Part shown: piece after piece, positions 1-12,940 of the stretch
How the letters are laid out: each line of letters begins with the position of its first letter
Position numbering within the stretch: the first letter of the stretch is position 1
Assembly (NCBI GenBank): GCA_963680875.1
Contig: OY804578.1
Coordinates: forward strand, 930,001-994,000
Length of the DNA: 64,000 bases
Direction of reading: 5' to 3'
Origin: Bathymodiolus brooksi
Taxonomy: Eukaryota; Mollusca; Bivalvia; Mytilida; Modiolidae
Made by a program: the position numbers and the translations under genes
The notes under the pieces: generated by a model
What the model saw: only the letters and a program-made list of their open reading frames with translations
The model's database searches: none
Told to the model about the DNA's origin: nothing

Positions 1-583
1 ACAAATGTTTCCCTTCACCTTTACGACATTGTTATACCCTTAACTCCCTACCTATATTGTTAGACACAAATGTTTCCCTGCACCTTTACGACACTGTTAT
101 ACCCATAACTCCCTACCTATATTGTTAGACACAAATGTTTCTCTGCACCTTTACGACACTGTTATACCCCTAACTCCCTACCTATATTGTTAGACACAAA
201 TATTCCCCCTAACCTTTAAAACACTGTTATACCCCTAACTCCCTACCTATATTGTTAGACACAAATGTTTCCCTTCACCTTTACGACACTGTTATACCCT
301 TAACTCCCTACCTATATTGTCGGACACAAATGTTTCCTCTCACCTTTACGACACTGTTATACCCCTAACTCCAAACCTATATTGTTAGACACAAATGTTC
401 CCCCTGACCTTTACGACTATGTTATACCCCTAACTCCCTACCTATATTGTTAGACACAAATGTTTACTTTCACCTTTACGACACTGTTATATTTTAACTC
501 CCTACCTATATTGTTAGACAAAAAGTTTCCCCTCATCTTATTGACACTGCTATACCCTTAACTCCCTACCTATATTGTTAGAC
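1..583 (+). repeat. Linker, second half (9 monomers)
   Basis: These nine divergent monomers precede HOR-A copy 1. Markers are CCCTGCACC, CCCCCTAACC, GTCGGACAC and AAAAAGTTTCCCC, which are absent from the HOR-A unit. The last two monomers are 64 bp long. The same nine monomers occur at 6277-6859 and 12358-12940. Confidence 0.9.
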
Positions 584-2345
584 ACAATGTTTCCCTTCAC
601 CTTTACGACACTGTTATACCCTTAACTCCCTACATATATTGTTAGACACAAATGTTCCCCTTCACCTTTATGACACTGTTATATCCCTAACTCCCTACAT
701 ATATTGTTATATATAATTAGACACAAATGTTTCCCATCACCTTTAGAACACAGTTATACCCCTAACTCCCTACCTATATTGTTAGACACAAATGTTTCCC
801 TTCACCTTTTCGACACTGTTATATCCTAACTACCTACATATATTGTTAGACACAAATGTTTCCTTTCACCTTTAGAACACAGTTATACCCCTAACTCCCT
901 ACCTATATTGTTAGACACAAATGTTTCCCTTCACCTTTTCGACACTGTTATATCCTAACTCCCTACATATATTGTTAGACACAAATGATTCCCTTCACCT
1001 TCACGACACTGTTATACCCCTAACTCCCTACCTATATTGTTAGACACAAATGTTTCCCTTCACCTTTACGACACTGATATACCCCTAACTCCCTACCTAT
1101 ATTGTTAATCACAAATGTTTCCCTTCACCTTTACGACACTGTTATACCGCTAACTCCCTACCTATATTGTTAGACACAAATGTTTCCCTTCATCTTTACG
1201 ACACTGTTATTCCCCTAACTCCCTACCTATTTTGTTAGACACAAATGTTTCCCTTCACCTTTACGACACTGTTATACCCTAAACTCCCTACCTATATTGT
1301 TAGACACAAATATTTCCCTTCACCTTCACGACACGGTTATACCGCTAACTCCCTACCTGTATTGTTAGACACAAATGTTTCCCCTCACCTTTACGACACT
1401 GTTATACCGCTAACTCCCTACCTATATTGTTAGACACAAATATTTCCCTTCACCTTTACGACACTGTTATACCCCTAACTCCCTACCTATATTGTTAGAC
1501 ACAAATGTTTCCCTTCACCTTTACGACACTGTTATACCGCTAACTCCCTACCTCTATTGTTAGACAGAAATGTTTCCCTTCATCTTTACGACACTGTTAT
1601 ACCCCTAACCCCCTACCTATATTATTAGACACAAATGTTTCCCTTCACCTTTACGACACTGTTATACCCTTAACTCCCTACCTATAGTGTTAGACACAAA
1701 TGTTTCCCTTCACCTTTACGACACTGTTATACCGCTAACTCCCTACCTCTATTGTTAGGCAGAAATGTTTCCCTTCATCTTTACGACACTGTTATAACCC
1801 TAACTCCCTACCTATATTGTTAGACACAAATGTTTCCCTTCATCTTTATGACACTCTTATACACTTTACTCCCTACCTCTATTGTTAGACACAAATGTTT
1901 CCCTTCACCTTTACGACACTGTTATACCCTTAACTCCCTACCTATATTGTTAGACACAAATGTTTCCTCTCACCTTTACGACACTGTTATACCCTTAACT
2001 CCCTACCTATATTGTTAGACACAAATGTTTCCCATCACCTTTACGACACTGTTATACCCTTAACTCCCTACCTATATTGTCAGACACAAATGTTTCCCTT
2101 CATCTTTTTGACACTGTTATACCCCTAAATCCCTACCTATATTGTTAGACACAAATATTTCCCTTCACCTTTACGACACTGTTATACCCTTAACTCCCTA
2201 CATATAGTGTTAGACACAAATGTTTCCCTTCACCTTTACGACACTGTTATACCCCTATCTCCCTACATATATTGTCAGATACAAATGTTTCCCTTCATCT
2301 GTACGACACTGTTATACCCCTAACTCCCTACCTATATTGTTAGAC
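584..2345 (+). repeat. HOR-A copy 1 of superblock 1 (27 monomers, 1762 bp)
   Basis: The unit begins with a 64-bp monomer reading ACACAATGTTT and includes one 75-bp monomer and two further 64-bp monomers (27x65+10-3=1762). Ordered diagnostic monomers include AATGATTCCC (7), CTGATATACC (8), GTTATTCCCC (10), CCCTAAACTCC (11), CACGGTTATACC (12), TAACCCTAAC (19), TACACTTTACTCC (20) and CATCTTTTTGAC (24). The base change AACCCCCTACC near 1608 marks first copies in all three superblocks. Confidence 0.95.
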
Positions 2346-4107
2346 ACAATGTTTCCCTTCACCTTTACGACACTGTTATACCCTTAACTCCCTACATATA
2401 TTGTTAGACACAAATGTTCCCCTTCACCTTTATGACACTGTTATATCCCTAACTCCCTACATATATTGTTATATATAATTAGACACAAATGTTTCCCATC
2501 ACCTTTAGAACACAGTTATACCCCTAACTCCCTACCTATATTGTTAGACACAAATGTTTCCCTTCACCTTTTCGACACTGTTATATCCTAACTACCTACA
2601 TATATTGTTAGACACAAATGTTTCCTTTCACCTTTAGAACACAGTTATACCCCTAACTCCCTACCTATATTGTTAGACACAAATGTTTCCCTTCACCTTT
2701 TCGACACTGTTATATCCTAACTCCCTACATATATTGTTAGACACAAATGATTCCCTTCACCTTCACGACACTGTTATACCCCTAACTCCCTACCTATATT
2801 GTTAGACACAAATGTTTCCCTTCACCTTTACGACACTGATATACCCCTAACTCCCTACCTATATTGTTAATCACAAATGTTTCCCTTCACCTTTACGACA
2901 CTGTTATACCGCTAACTCCCTACCTATATTGTTAGACACAAATGTTTCCCTTCATCTTTACGACACTGTTATTCCCCTAACTCCCTACCTATTTTGTTAG
3001 ACACAAATGTTTCCCTTCACCTTTACGACACTGTTATACCCTAAACTCCCTACCTATATTGTTAGACACAAATATTTCCCTTCATCTTCACGACACGGTT
3101 ATACCGCTAACTCCCTACCTGTATTGTTAGACACAAATGTTTCCCCTCACCTTTACGACACTGTTATACCGCTAACTCCCTACCTATATTGTTAGACACA
3201 AATATTTCCCTTCACCTTTACGACACTGTTATACCCCTAACTCCCTACCTATATTGTTAGACACAAATGTTTCCCTTCACCTTTACGACACTGTTATACC
3301 GCTAACTCCCTACCTCTATTGTTAGACAGAAATGTTTCCCTTCATCTTTACGACACTGTTATACCCCTAACTCCCTACCTATATTATTAGACACAAATGT
3401 TTCCCTTCACCTTTACGACACTGTTATACCCTTAACTCCCTACCTATAGTGTTAGACACAAATGTTTCCCTTCACCTTTACGACACTGTTATACCGCTAA
3501 CTCCCTACCTCTATTGTTAGGCAGAAATGTTTCCCTTCATCTTTACGACACTGTTATAACCCTAACTCCCTACCTATATTGTTAGACACAAATGTTTCCC
3601 TTCATCTTTATGACACTCTTATACACTTTACTCCCTACCTCTATTGTTAGACACAAATGTTTCCCTTCACCTTTACGACACTGTTATACCCTTAACTCCC
3701 TACCTATATTGTTAGACACAAATGTTTCCTCTCACCTTTACGACACTGTTATACCCTTAACTCCCTACCTATATTGTTAGACACAAATGTTTCCCATCAC
3801 CTTTACGACACTGTTATACCCTTAACTCCCTACCTATATTGTCAGACACAAATGTTTCCCTTCATCTTTTTGACACTGTTATACCCCTAAATCCCTACCT
3901 ATATTGTTAGACACAAATATTTCCCTTCACCTTTACGACACTGTTATACCCTTAACTCCCTACATATAGTGTTAGACACAAATGTTTCCCTTCACCTTTA
4001 CGACACTGTTATACCCCTATCTCCCTACATATATTGTCAGATACAAATGTTTCCCTTCATCTGTACGACACTGTTATACCCCTAACTCCCTACCTATATT
4101 GTTAGAC
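2346..4107 (+). repeat. HOR-A copy 2 of superblock 1 (1762 bp)
   Basis: Every diagnostic monomer is displaced by exactly 1762 bp from copy 1. It differs from copy 1 by isolated substitutions: AACTCCCTACC in place of AACCCCCTACC, and a private CATCTTCACG near 3084. Confidence 0.95.
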
Positions 4108-5024
4108 ACAATGTTTCCCTTCACCTTTACGACACTGTTATACCCTTAACTCCCTACATATATTGTTAGACACAAATGTTCCCCTTCACCTTTATGACAC
4201 TGTTATATCCCTAACTCCCTACATATATTGTTATATATAATTAGACACAAATGTTTCCCATCACCTTTAGAACACAGTTATACCCCTAACTCCCTACCTA
4301 TATTGTTAGACACAAATGTTTCCCTTCACCTTTTCGACACTGTTATATCCTAACTACCTACATATATTGTTAGACACAAATGTTTCCTTTCACCTTTAGA
4401 ACACAGTTATACCCCTAACTCCCTACCTATATTGTTAGACACAAATGTTTCCCTTCACCTTTTCGACACTGTTATATCCTAACTCCCTACATATATTGTT
4501 AGACACAAATGATTCCCTTCACCTTCACGACACTGTTATACCCCTAACTCCCTACCTATATTGTTAGACACAAATGTTTCCCTTCACCTTTACGACACTG
4601 ATATACCCCTAACTCCCTACCTATATTGTTAATCACAAATGTTTCCCTTCACCTTTACGACACTGTTATACCGCTAACTCCCTACCTATATTGTTAGACA
4701 CAAATGTGTCCCTTCATGTTTACGACACTGTTATTCCCCTAACTCCCTACCTATTTTGTTAGACACAAATGTTTCCCTTCACCTTTACGACACTGTTATA
4801 CCCTAAACTCCCTACCTATATTGTTAGACACAAATAGTTCCCTTCACCTTCACGACACGGTTATACCGCTAACTCCCTACCTGTATTGTTAGAAACAAAT
4901 GTTTCCCCTCACCTTTACGACACTGTTATACCGCTAACTCCCTACCTATATTGTTAGACACAAATATTTCCCTTCACCTTTACGACACTGTTATACCCCT
5001 AACTCCCTACCTATATTGTTAGAC
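4108..5024 (+). repeat. HOR-A copy 3 of superblock 1, truncated (14 monomers)
   Basis: It follows HOR-A order through monomer 14, then is replaced by the patch at 5025. Private third-copy markers are AATGTGTCCC with CATGTTTACG near 4706, AATAGTTCCC near 4834 and GTTAGAAACAAATG near 4890. These recur in the third copy of superblock 3; the first recurs in superblock 2, which lacks the later monomers. Confidence 0.9.
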
Positions 5025-5497
5025 ACAAATGTTTCCCTTCACCTTTACGACACTGTTATACCCTTAAATCGCTACCTATATTGTTAGACACAAATGTTTT
5101 CCTTCACCTTTACGACACTGTTATATCCTAACTACCTACATATATTGTTAGACACAAATGTTTCCTTTCACCTTTAGGAAACAGTTATACCCCTAACTCC
5201 CTACCTACATTGTTATATATAATTAGACACAAATGTTTCCATTCACCTTTTCGACACTGTTATATCCTAACTACCTACATATATTGTTAGACACAAATGT
5301 TTCCTTTCACCTTTAGGAAACAGTTATACCCCTAACTCCCTACCTATATTGCTAGACACAAATGTTTCCCTTCACCTTTACGACACTGTTATACCCTTAA
5401 CTCCCTACCTATATTGTTATATATAATTAGACACAAATGTTTCCCTTCACCTTTACGACACTGTTATATCCTTAACTCCCTACCTATATTGTTAGAC
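5025..5497 (+). repeat. Seven-monomer HOR-B-like patch inside HOR-A
   Basis: Its monomers run in an order foreign to HOR-A: CCCTTAAATCGC, GTTTTCCTTC, TTTAGGAAACAG followed by a 75-bp monomer, TTTCCATTC, TTTAGGAAACAG, a second 75-bp monomer and TTATATCCTTAAC. The succession of GTTTTCC, 75-bp, TTTTCG and TTTCCTTTC monomers is typical of HOR-B beyond 19339. It takes the place of HOR-A monomers 15-23 (585 bp). Confidence 0.85.
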
Positions 5498-5757
5498 ACA
5501 AATGTTTCCCTTCATCTTTTTGACACTGTTATACCCCTAAATCCCTACCTATATTGTTAGACACAAATATTTCCCTTCACCTTTACGACACTGTTATACC
5601 CTTAACTCCCTACCTATATTGTTAGACACAAATGTTTCCCTTCACCTTTACGACACTGTTATACCCCTATCTCCCTACATATATTGTCAGATACAAATGT
5701 TCCCCTTCATCTGTACGACACTGTTATACCCCTAACTCCCAACCTATATTGTTAGAC
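5498..5757 (+). repeat. HOR-A monomers 24-27 downstream of the patch
   Basis: The order CATCTTTTTGAC, AATATTTCCC, CCCCTATCTCC, CATCTGTACG matches the end of a complete HOR-A unit. The last monomer carries TCCCAACC, the form that leads into the linker in all superblocks. Confidence 0.85.
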
Positions 5758-6859
5758 ACAAATGTTTCCCTTCACCTTTACGACACTGTTATATCCTTAA
5801 CTCCCTACCTATATTGTTAGACACAAATGTTTCCCTTCATCTTTAAGACACTGTTATACCCTTAACTCCCTACCTATATTGTTAGACACAAATGTTTCCC
5901 TTCACCTTTACGACATTGTTATACCCTTAACTCCCTACCTATATTGTTAGACACAAATGTTTCCCTGCACTTTACGACACTGTTATACCCCTAACTCCCT
6001 ACCTATATTGTTAGACACAAATGTTTCCCTGCACCTTTACGACACTGTTATACCCTTAACTCCCTACCTATATTGTTAGACACAAATGTTTCCCTTCACC
6101 TTTACGACACTGTTATACCCATATCTCCCTTCATATATTGTCAGACACAAATGTTTCCCTTCATCTGTATGACACTGTTATACCCTTAACTCCCTACCTC
6201 TATTGTTAGACACAAATAGTACCCTTCATCTTTAAGACACTGTTATATCCTTAACTCCCTACCTATATTGTTAGACACAAATGTTTCCCTTCACCTTTAC
6301 GACATTGTTATACCCTTAACTCCCTAACTATATTGTTAGACACAAATGTTTCCCTGCACCTTTACGACACTGTTATACCCATAACTCCCTACCTATATTG
6401 TTAGACACAAATGTTTCTCTGCACCTTTACGACACTGTTATACCCCTAACTCCCTACCTATATTGTTAGACACAAATATTCCCCCTAACCTTTAAAACAC
6501 TGTTATACCCCTAACTCCCTACCTATATTGTTAGACACAAATGTTTCCCTTCACCTTTACGACACTGTTATACCCTTAACTCCCTACCTATATTGTCGGA
6601 CACAAATGTTTCCTCTCACCTTTACGACACTGTTATACCCCTAACTCCAAACCTATATTGTTAGACACAAATGTTCCCCCTGACCTTTACGACTATGTTA
6701 TACCCCTAACTCCCTACCTATATTGTTAGACACAAATGTTTACTTTCACCTTTACGACACTGTTATATTTTAACTCCCTACCTATATTGTTAGACAAAAA
6801 GTTTCCCCTCATCTTATTGACACTGCTATACCCTTAACTCCCTACCTATATTGTTAGAC
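5758..6859 (+). repeat. Complete linker between superblocks 1 and 2 (17 monomers, 1102 bp)
   Basis: It comprises 519 bp (8 monomers, one of 64 bp) plus 583 bp (9 monomers). The linker repeats itself: the pair made of an ACGACATTG monomer followed by a CCCTGCAC monomer occurs at 5888 and again at 6277. This suggests the linker arose by an internal duplication of about six monomers. Confidence 0.88.
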
Positions 6860-8621
6860 ACAATGTTTCCCTTCACCTTTACGACACTGTTATACCCTTA
6901 ACTCCCTACATATATTGTTAGACACAAATGTTCCCCTTCACCTTTATGACACTGTTATATCCCTAACTCCCTACATATATTGTTATATATAATTAGACAC
7001 AAATGTTTCCCATCACCTTTAGAACACAGTTATACCCCTAACTCCCTACCTATATTGTTAGACACAAATGTTTCCCTTCACCTTTTCGACACTGTTATAT
7101 CCTAACTACCTACATATATTGTTAGACACAAATGTTTCCTTTCACCTTTAGAACACAGTTATACCCCTAACTCCCTACCTATATTGTTAGACACAAATGT
7201 TTCCCTTCACCTTTTCGACACTGTTATATCCTAACTCCCTACATATATTGTTAGACACAAATGATTCCCTTCACCTTCACGACACTGTTATACCCCTAAC
7301 TCCCTACCTATATTGTTAGACACAAATGTTTCCCTTCACCTTTACGACACTGATATACCCCTAACTCCCTACCTATATTGTTAATCACAAATGTTTCCCT
7401 TCACCTTTACGACACTGTTATACCGCTAACTCCCTACCTATATTGTTAGACACAAATGTTTCCCTTCATCTTTACGACACTGTTATTCCCCTAACTCCCT
7501 ACCTATTTTGTTAGACACAAATGTTTCCCTTCACCTTTACGACACTGTTATACCCTAAACTCCCTACCTATATTGTTAGACACAAATATTTCCCTTCACC
7601 TTCACGACACGGTTATACCGCTAACTCCCTACCTGTATTGTTAGACACAAATGTTTCCCCTCACCTTTACGACACTGTTATACCGCTAACTCCCTACCTA
7701 TATTGTTAGACACAAATATTTCCCTTCACCTTTACGACACTGTTATACCCCTAACTCCCTACCTATATTGTTAGACACAAATGTTTCCCTTCACCTTTAC
7801 GACACTGTTATACCGCTAACTCCCTACCTCTATTGTTAGACAGAAATGTTTCCCTTCATCTTTACGACACTGTTATACCCCTAACCCCCTACCTATATTA
7901 TTAGACACAAATGTTTCCCTTCACCTTTACGACACTGTTATACCCTTAACTCCCTACCTATAGTGTTAGACACAAATGTTTCCCTTCACCTTTACGACAC
8001 TGTTATACCGCTAACTCCCTACCTCTATTGTTAGGCAGAAATGTTTCCCTTCATCTTTACGACACTGTTATAACCCTAACTCCCTACCTATATTGTTAGA
8101 CACAAATGTTTCCCTTCATCTTTATGACACTCTTATACACTTTACTCCCTACCTCTATTGTTAGACACAAATGTTTCCCTTCACCTTTACGACACTGTTA
8201 TACCCTTAACTCCCTACCTATATTGTTAGACACAAATGTTTCCTCTCACCTTTACGACACTGTTATACCCTTAACTCCCTACCTATATTGTTAGACACAA
8301 ATGTTTCCCATCACCTTTACGACACTGTTATACCCTTAACTCCCTACCTATATTGTCAGACACAAATGTTTCCCTTCATCTTTTTGACACTGTTATACCC
8401 CTAAATCCCTACCTATATTGTTAGACACAAATATTTCCCTTCACCTTTACGACACTGTTATACCCTTAACTCCCTACATATAGTGTTAGACACAAATGTT
8501 TCCCTTCACCTTTACGACACTGTTATACCCCTATCTCCCTACATATATTGTCAGATACAAATGTTTCCCTTCATCTGTACGACACTGTTATACCCCTAAC
8601 TCCCTACCTATATTGTTAGAC
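6860..8621 (+). repeat. HOR-A copy 1 of superblock 2 (1762 bp)
   Basis: It starts at the ACACAATG monomer and carries the first-copy marker AACCCCCT near 7884. The order is identical to that of 584-2345. Confidence 0.95.
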
Positions 8622-10383
8622 ACAATGTTTCCCTTCACCTTTACGACACTGTTATACCCTTAACTCCCTACATATATTGTTAGACACAAATGTTCCCCTT
8701 CACCTTTATGACACTGTTATATCCCTAACTCCCTACATATATTGTTATATATAATTAGACACAAATGTTTCCCATCACCTTTAGAACACAGTTATACCCC
8801 TAACTCCCTACCTATATTGTTAGACACAAATGTTTCCCTTCACCTTTTCGACACTGTTATATCCTAACTACCTACATATATTGTTAGACACAAATGTTTC
8901 CTTTCACCTTTAGAACACAGTTATACCCCTAACTCCCTACCTATATTGTTAGACACAAATGTTTCCCTTCACCTTTTCGACACTGTTATATCCTAACTCC
9001 CTACATATATTGTTAGACACAAATGATTCCCTTCACCTTCACGACACTGTTATACCCCTAACTCCCTACCTATATTGTTAGACACAAATGTTTCCCTTCA
9101 CCTTTACGACACTGATATACCCCTAACTCCCTACCTATATTGTTAATCACAAATGTTTCCCTTCACCTTTACGACACTGTTATACCGCTAACTCCCTACC
9201 TATATTGTTAGACACAAATGTTTCCCTTCATCTTTACGACACTGTTATTCCCCTAACTCCCTACCTATTTTGTTAGACACAAATGTTTCCCTTCACCTTT
9301 ACGACACTGTTATACCCTAAACTCCCTACCTATATTGTTAGACACAAATATTTCCCTTCACCTTCACGACACGGTTATACCGCTAACTCCCTACCTGTAT
9401 TGTTAGACACAAATGTTTCCCCTCACCTTTACGACACTGTTATACCGCTAACTCCCTACCTATATTGTTAGACACAAATATTTCCCTTCACCTTTACGAC
9501 ACTGTTATACCCCTAACTCCCTACCTATATTGTTAGACACAAATGTTTCCCTTCACCTTTACGACACTGTTATACCGCTAACTCCCTACCTCTATTGTTA
9601 GACAGAAATGTTTCCCTTCATCTTTACGACACTGTTATACCCCTAACTCCCTACCTATATTATTAGACACAAATGTTTCCCTTCACCTTTACGACACTGT
9701 TATACCCTTAACTCCCTACCTATAGTGTTAGACACAAATGTTTCCCTTCACCTTTACGACACTGTTATACCGCTAACTCCCTACCTCTATTGTTAGGCAG
9801 AAATGTTTCCCTTCATCTTTACGACACTGTTATAACCCTAACTCCCTACCTATATTGTTAGACACAAATGTTTCCCTTCATCTTTATGACACTCTTATAC
9901 ACTTTACTCCCTACCTCTATTGTTAGACACAAATGTTTCCCTTCACCTTTACGACACTGTTATACCCTTAACTCCCTACCTATATTGTTAGACACAAATG
10001 TTTCCTCTCACCTTTACGACACTGTTATACCCTTAACTCCCTACCTATATTGTTAGACACAAATGTTTCCCATCACCTTTACGACACTGTTATACCCTTA
10101 ACTCCCTACCTATATTGTCAGACACAAATGTTTCCCTTCATCTTTTTGACACTGTTATACCCCTAAATCCCTACCTATATTGTTAGACACAAATATTTCC
10201 CTTCACCTTTACGACACTGTTATACCCTTAACTCCCTACATATAGTGTTAGACACAAATGTTTCCCTTCACCTTTACGACACTGTTATACCCCTATCTCC
10301 CTACATATATTGTCAGATACAAATGTTTCCCTTCATCTGTACGACACTGTTATACCCCTAACTCCCTACCTATATTGTTAGAC
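8622..10383 (+). repeat. HOR-A copy 2 of superblock 2 (1762 bp)
   Basis: Complete unit, displaced 1762 bp from the previous copy. It lacks the first-copy marker and the private CATCTTCACG change seen at 3084, so that change is specific to superblock 1. Confidence 0.95.
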
Positions 10384-11105
10384 ACAATGTTTCCCTTCAC
10401 CTTTACGACACTGTTATACCCTTAACTCCCTACATATATTGTTAGACACAAATGTTCCCCTTCACCTTTATGACACTGTTATATCCCTAACTCCCTACAT
10501 ATATTGTTATATATAATTAGACACAAATGTTTCCCATCACCTTTAGAACACAGTTATACCCCTAACTCCCTACCTATATTGTTAGACACAAATGTTCCCC
10601 TTCACCTTTTCGACACTGTTATATCCTAACTACCTACATATATTGTTAGACACAAATGTTTCCTTTCACCTTTAGAACACAGTTATACCCCTAACTCCCT
10701 ACCTATATTGTTAGACACAAATGTTTCCCTTCACCTTTTCGACACTGTTATATCCTAACTCCCTACATATATTGTTAGACACAAATGATTCCCTTCACCT
10801 TCACGACACTGTTATACCCCTAACTCCCTACCTATATTGTTAGACACAAATGTTTCCCTTCACCTTTACGACACTGATATACCCCTAACTCCCTACCTAT
10901 ATTGTTAATCACAAATGTTTCCCTTCACCTTTACGACACTGTTATACCGCTAACTCCCTACCTATATTGTTAGACACAAATGTGTCCCTTCATGTTTACG
11001 ACACTGTTATTCCCCTAACTCCCTACCTATTTTGTTAGACACAAATGTTTCCCTTCACCTTTACGACACTGTTATACCCTAAACTCCCTACCTATATTGT
11101 TAGAC
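10384..11105 (+). repeat. HOR-A copy 3 of superblock 2, truncated (11 monomers)
   Basis: It ends after the CCCTAAACTCC monomer, three monomers earlier than in superblock 1. It shares the AATGTGTCCC/CATGTTTACG third-copy marker near 10982. It also has AATGTTCCCCTTC near 10593, a change found otherwise only in the third copy of superblock 3. Confidence 0.9.
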
Positions 11106-11578
11106 ACAAATGTTTCCCTTCACCTTTACGACACTGTTATACCCTTAAATCGCTACCTATATTGTTAGACACAAATGTTTTCCTTCACCTTTACGACACT
11201 GTTATATCCTAACTACCTACATATATTGTTAGACACAAATGTTTCCTTTCACCTTTAGGAAACAGTTATACCCCTAACTCCCTACCTACATTGTTATATA
11301 TAATTAGACACAAATGTTTCCATTCACCTTTTCGACACTGTTATATCCTAACTACCTACATATATTGTTAGACACAAATGTTTCCTTTCACCTTTAGGAA
11401 ACAGTTATACCCCTAACTCCCTACCTATATTGCTAGACACAAATGTTTCCCTTCACCTTTACGACACTGTTATACCCTTAACTCCCTACCTATATTGTTA
11501 TATATAATTAGACACAAATGTTTCCCTTCACCTTTACGACACTGTTATATCCTTAACTCCCTACCTATATTGTTAGAC
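11106..11578 (+). repeat. HOR-B-like patch, second occurrence
   Basis: The same seven monomers as 5025-5497, exactly 6081 bp downstream, with the same private bases (CCCTTAAATCGC, TTTCCATTC, AGGAAACAG). Confidence 0.88.
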
Positions 11579-11838
11579 ACAAATGTTTCCCTTCATCTTT
11601 TTGACACTGTTATACCCCTAAATCCCTACCTATATTGTTAGACACAAATATTTCCCTTCACCTTTACGACACTGTTATACCCTTAACTCCCTACCTATAT
11701 TGTTAGACACAAATGTTTCCCTTCACCTTTACGACACTGTTATACCCCTATCTCCCTACATATATTGTCAGATACAAATGTTCCCCTTCATCTGTACGAC
11801 ACTGTTATACCCCTAACTCCCAACCTATATTGTTAGAC
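11579..11838 (+). repeat. HOR-A monomers 24-27 downstream of the second patch
   Basis: Matches 5498-5757 at an offset of 6081 bp and leads into the linker. Confidence 0.85.
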
Positions 11839-12940
11839 ACAAATGTTTCCCTTCACCTTTACGACACTGTTATATCCTTAACTCCCTACCTATATTGTTA
11901 GACACAAATGTTTCCCTTCATCTTTAAGACACTGTTATACCCTTAACTCCCTACCTATATTGTTAGACACAAATGTTTCCCTTCACCTTTACGACATTGT
12001 TATACCCTTAACTCCCTACCTATATTGTTAGACACAAATGTTTCCCTGCACTTTACGACACTGTTATACCCCTAACTCCCTACCTATATTGTTAGACACA
12101 AATGTTTCCCTGCACCTTTACGACACTGTTATACCCTTAACTCCCTACCTATATTGTTAGACACAAATGTTTCCCTTCACCTTTACGACACTGTTATACC
12201 CATATCTCCCTTCATATATTGTCAGACACAAATGTTTCCCTTCATCTGTATGACACTGTTATACCCTTAACTCCCTACCTATATTGTTAGACACAAATAG
12301 TACCCTTCATCTTTAAGACACTGTTATATCCTTAACTCCCTACCTATATTGTTAGACACAAATGTTTCCCTTCACCTTTACGACATTGTTATACCCTTAA
12401 CTCCCTAACTATATTGTTAGACACAAATGTTTCCCTGCACCTTTACGACACTGTTATACCCATAACTCCCTACCTATATTGTTAGACACAAATGTTTCTC
12501 TGCACCTTTACGACACTGTTATACCCCTAACTCCCTACCTATATTGTTAGACACAAATATTCCCCCTAACCTTTAAAACACTGTTATACCCCTAACTCCC
12601 TACCTATATTGTTAGACACAAATGTTTCCCTTCACCTTTACGACACTGTTATACCCTTAACTCCCTACCTATATTGTCGGACACAAATGTTTCCTCTCAC
12701 CTTTACGACACTGTTATACCCCTAACTCCAAACCTATATTGTTAGACACAAATGTTCCCCCTGACCTTTACGACTATGTTATACCCCTAACTCCCTACCT
12801 ATATTGTTAGACACAAATGTTTACTTTCACCTTTACGACACTGTTATATTTTAACTCCCTACCTATATTGTTAGACAAAAAGTTTCCCCTCATCTTATTG
12901 ACACTGCTATACCCTTAACTCCCTACCTATATTGTTAGAC
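11839..12940 (+). repeat. Complete linker between superblocks 2 and 3 (1102 bp)
   Basis: Same 17 monomers as 5758-6859. One visible difference is ACCTATATTG here against ACCTCTATTG near 6196. Confidence 0.88.

Larger units (their letters stand above)
1..6276 (+). repeat. Third-level repeat, superblock 1 (96 monomers, 6276 bp)
   Basis: The block holds a linker half (1-583), two complete 27-monomer HOR-A units, a 14-monomer HOR-A fragment, a 7-monomer replacement patch, the four last HOR-A monomers and the second linker half. Base 1 corresponds to 6277 and 12358, where the same sequence restarts. Lengths add up exactly: 583+1762+1762+917+473+260+519. The window starts inside the array, so the left edge is arbitrary. 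Confidence 0.93.
6277..12357 (+). repeat. Third-level repeat, superblock 2 (93 monomers, 6081 bp)
   Basis: It has the same order as superblock 1 but is exactly 195 bp (three monomers) shorter. The missing monomers are those at 4830-5024 of superblock 1: the third HOR-A copy here stops after its monomer 11 at 11105 instead of monomer 14. Everything else is nearly identical by eye, including copy-specific substitutions. Confidence 0.93.

Noticed and set aside
711..726. TATATAAT of the 75-bp monomers as a real promoter
   Set aside because: It is part of a satellite insertion with no downstream gene. Listed as an observation worth testing but not annotated as a regulatory feature.
1245..1433. 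Open frame of 62 codons, one of about sixty similar ones on the + strand, as a protein-coding gene family
   Set aside because: Each is explained by loss of one TAA in the 65-bp monomer and always ends at the next in-frame TAG three monomers on. There is no promoter, splice signal or codon-specific conservation, and the sequence is the same in all reading phases of the repeat.
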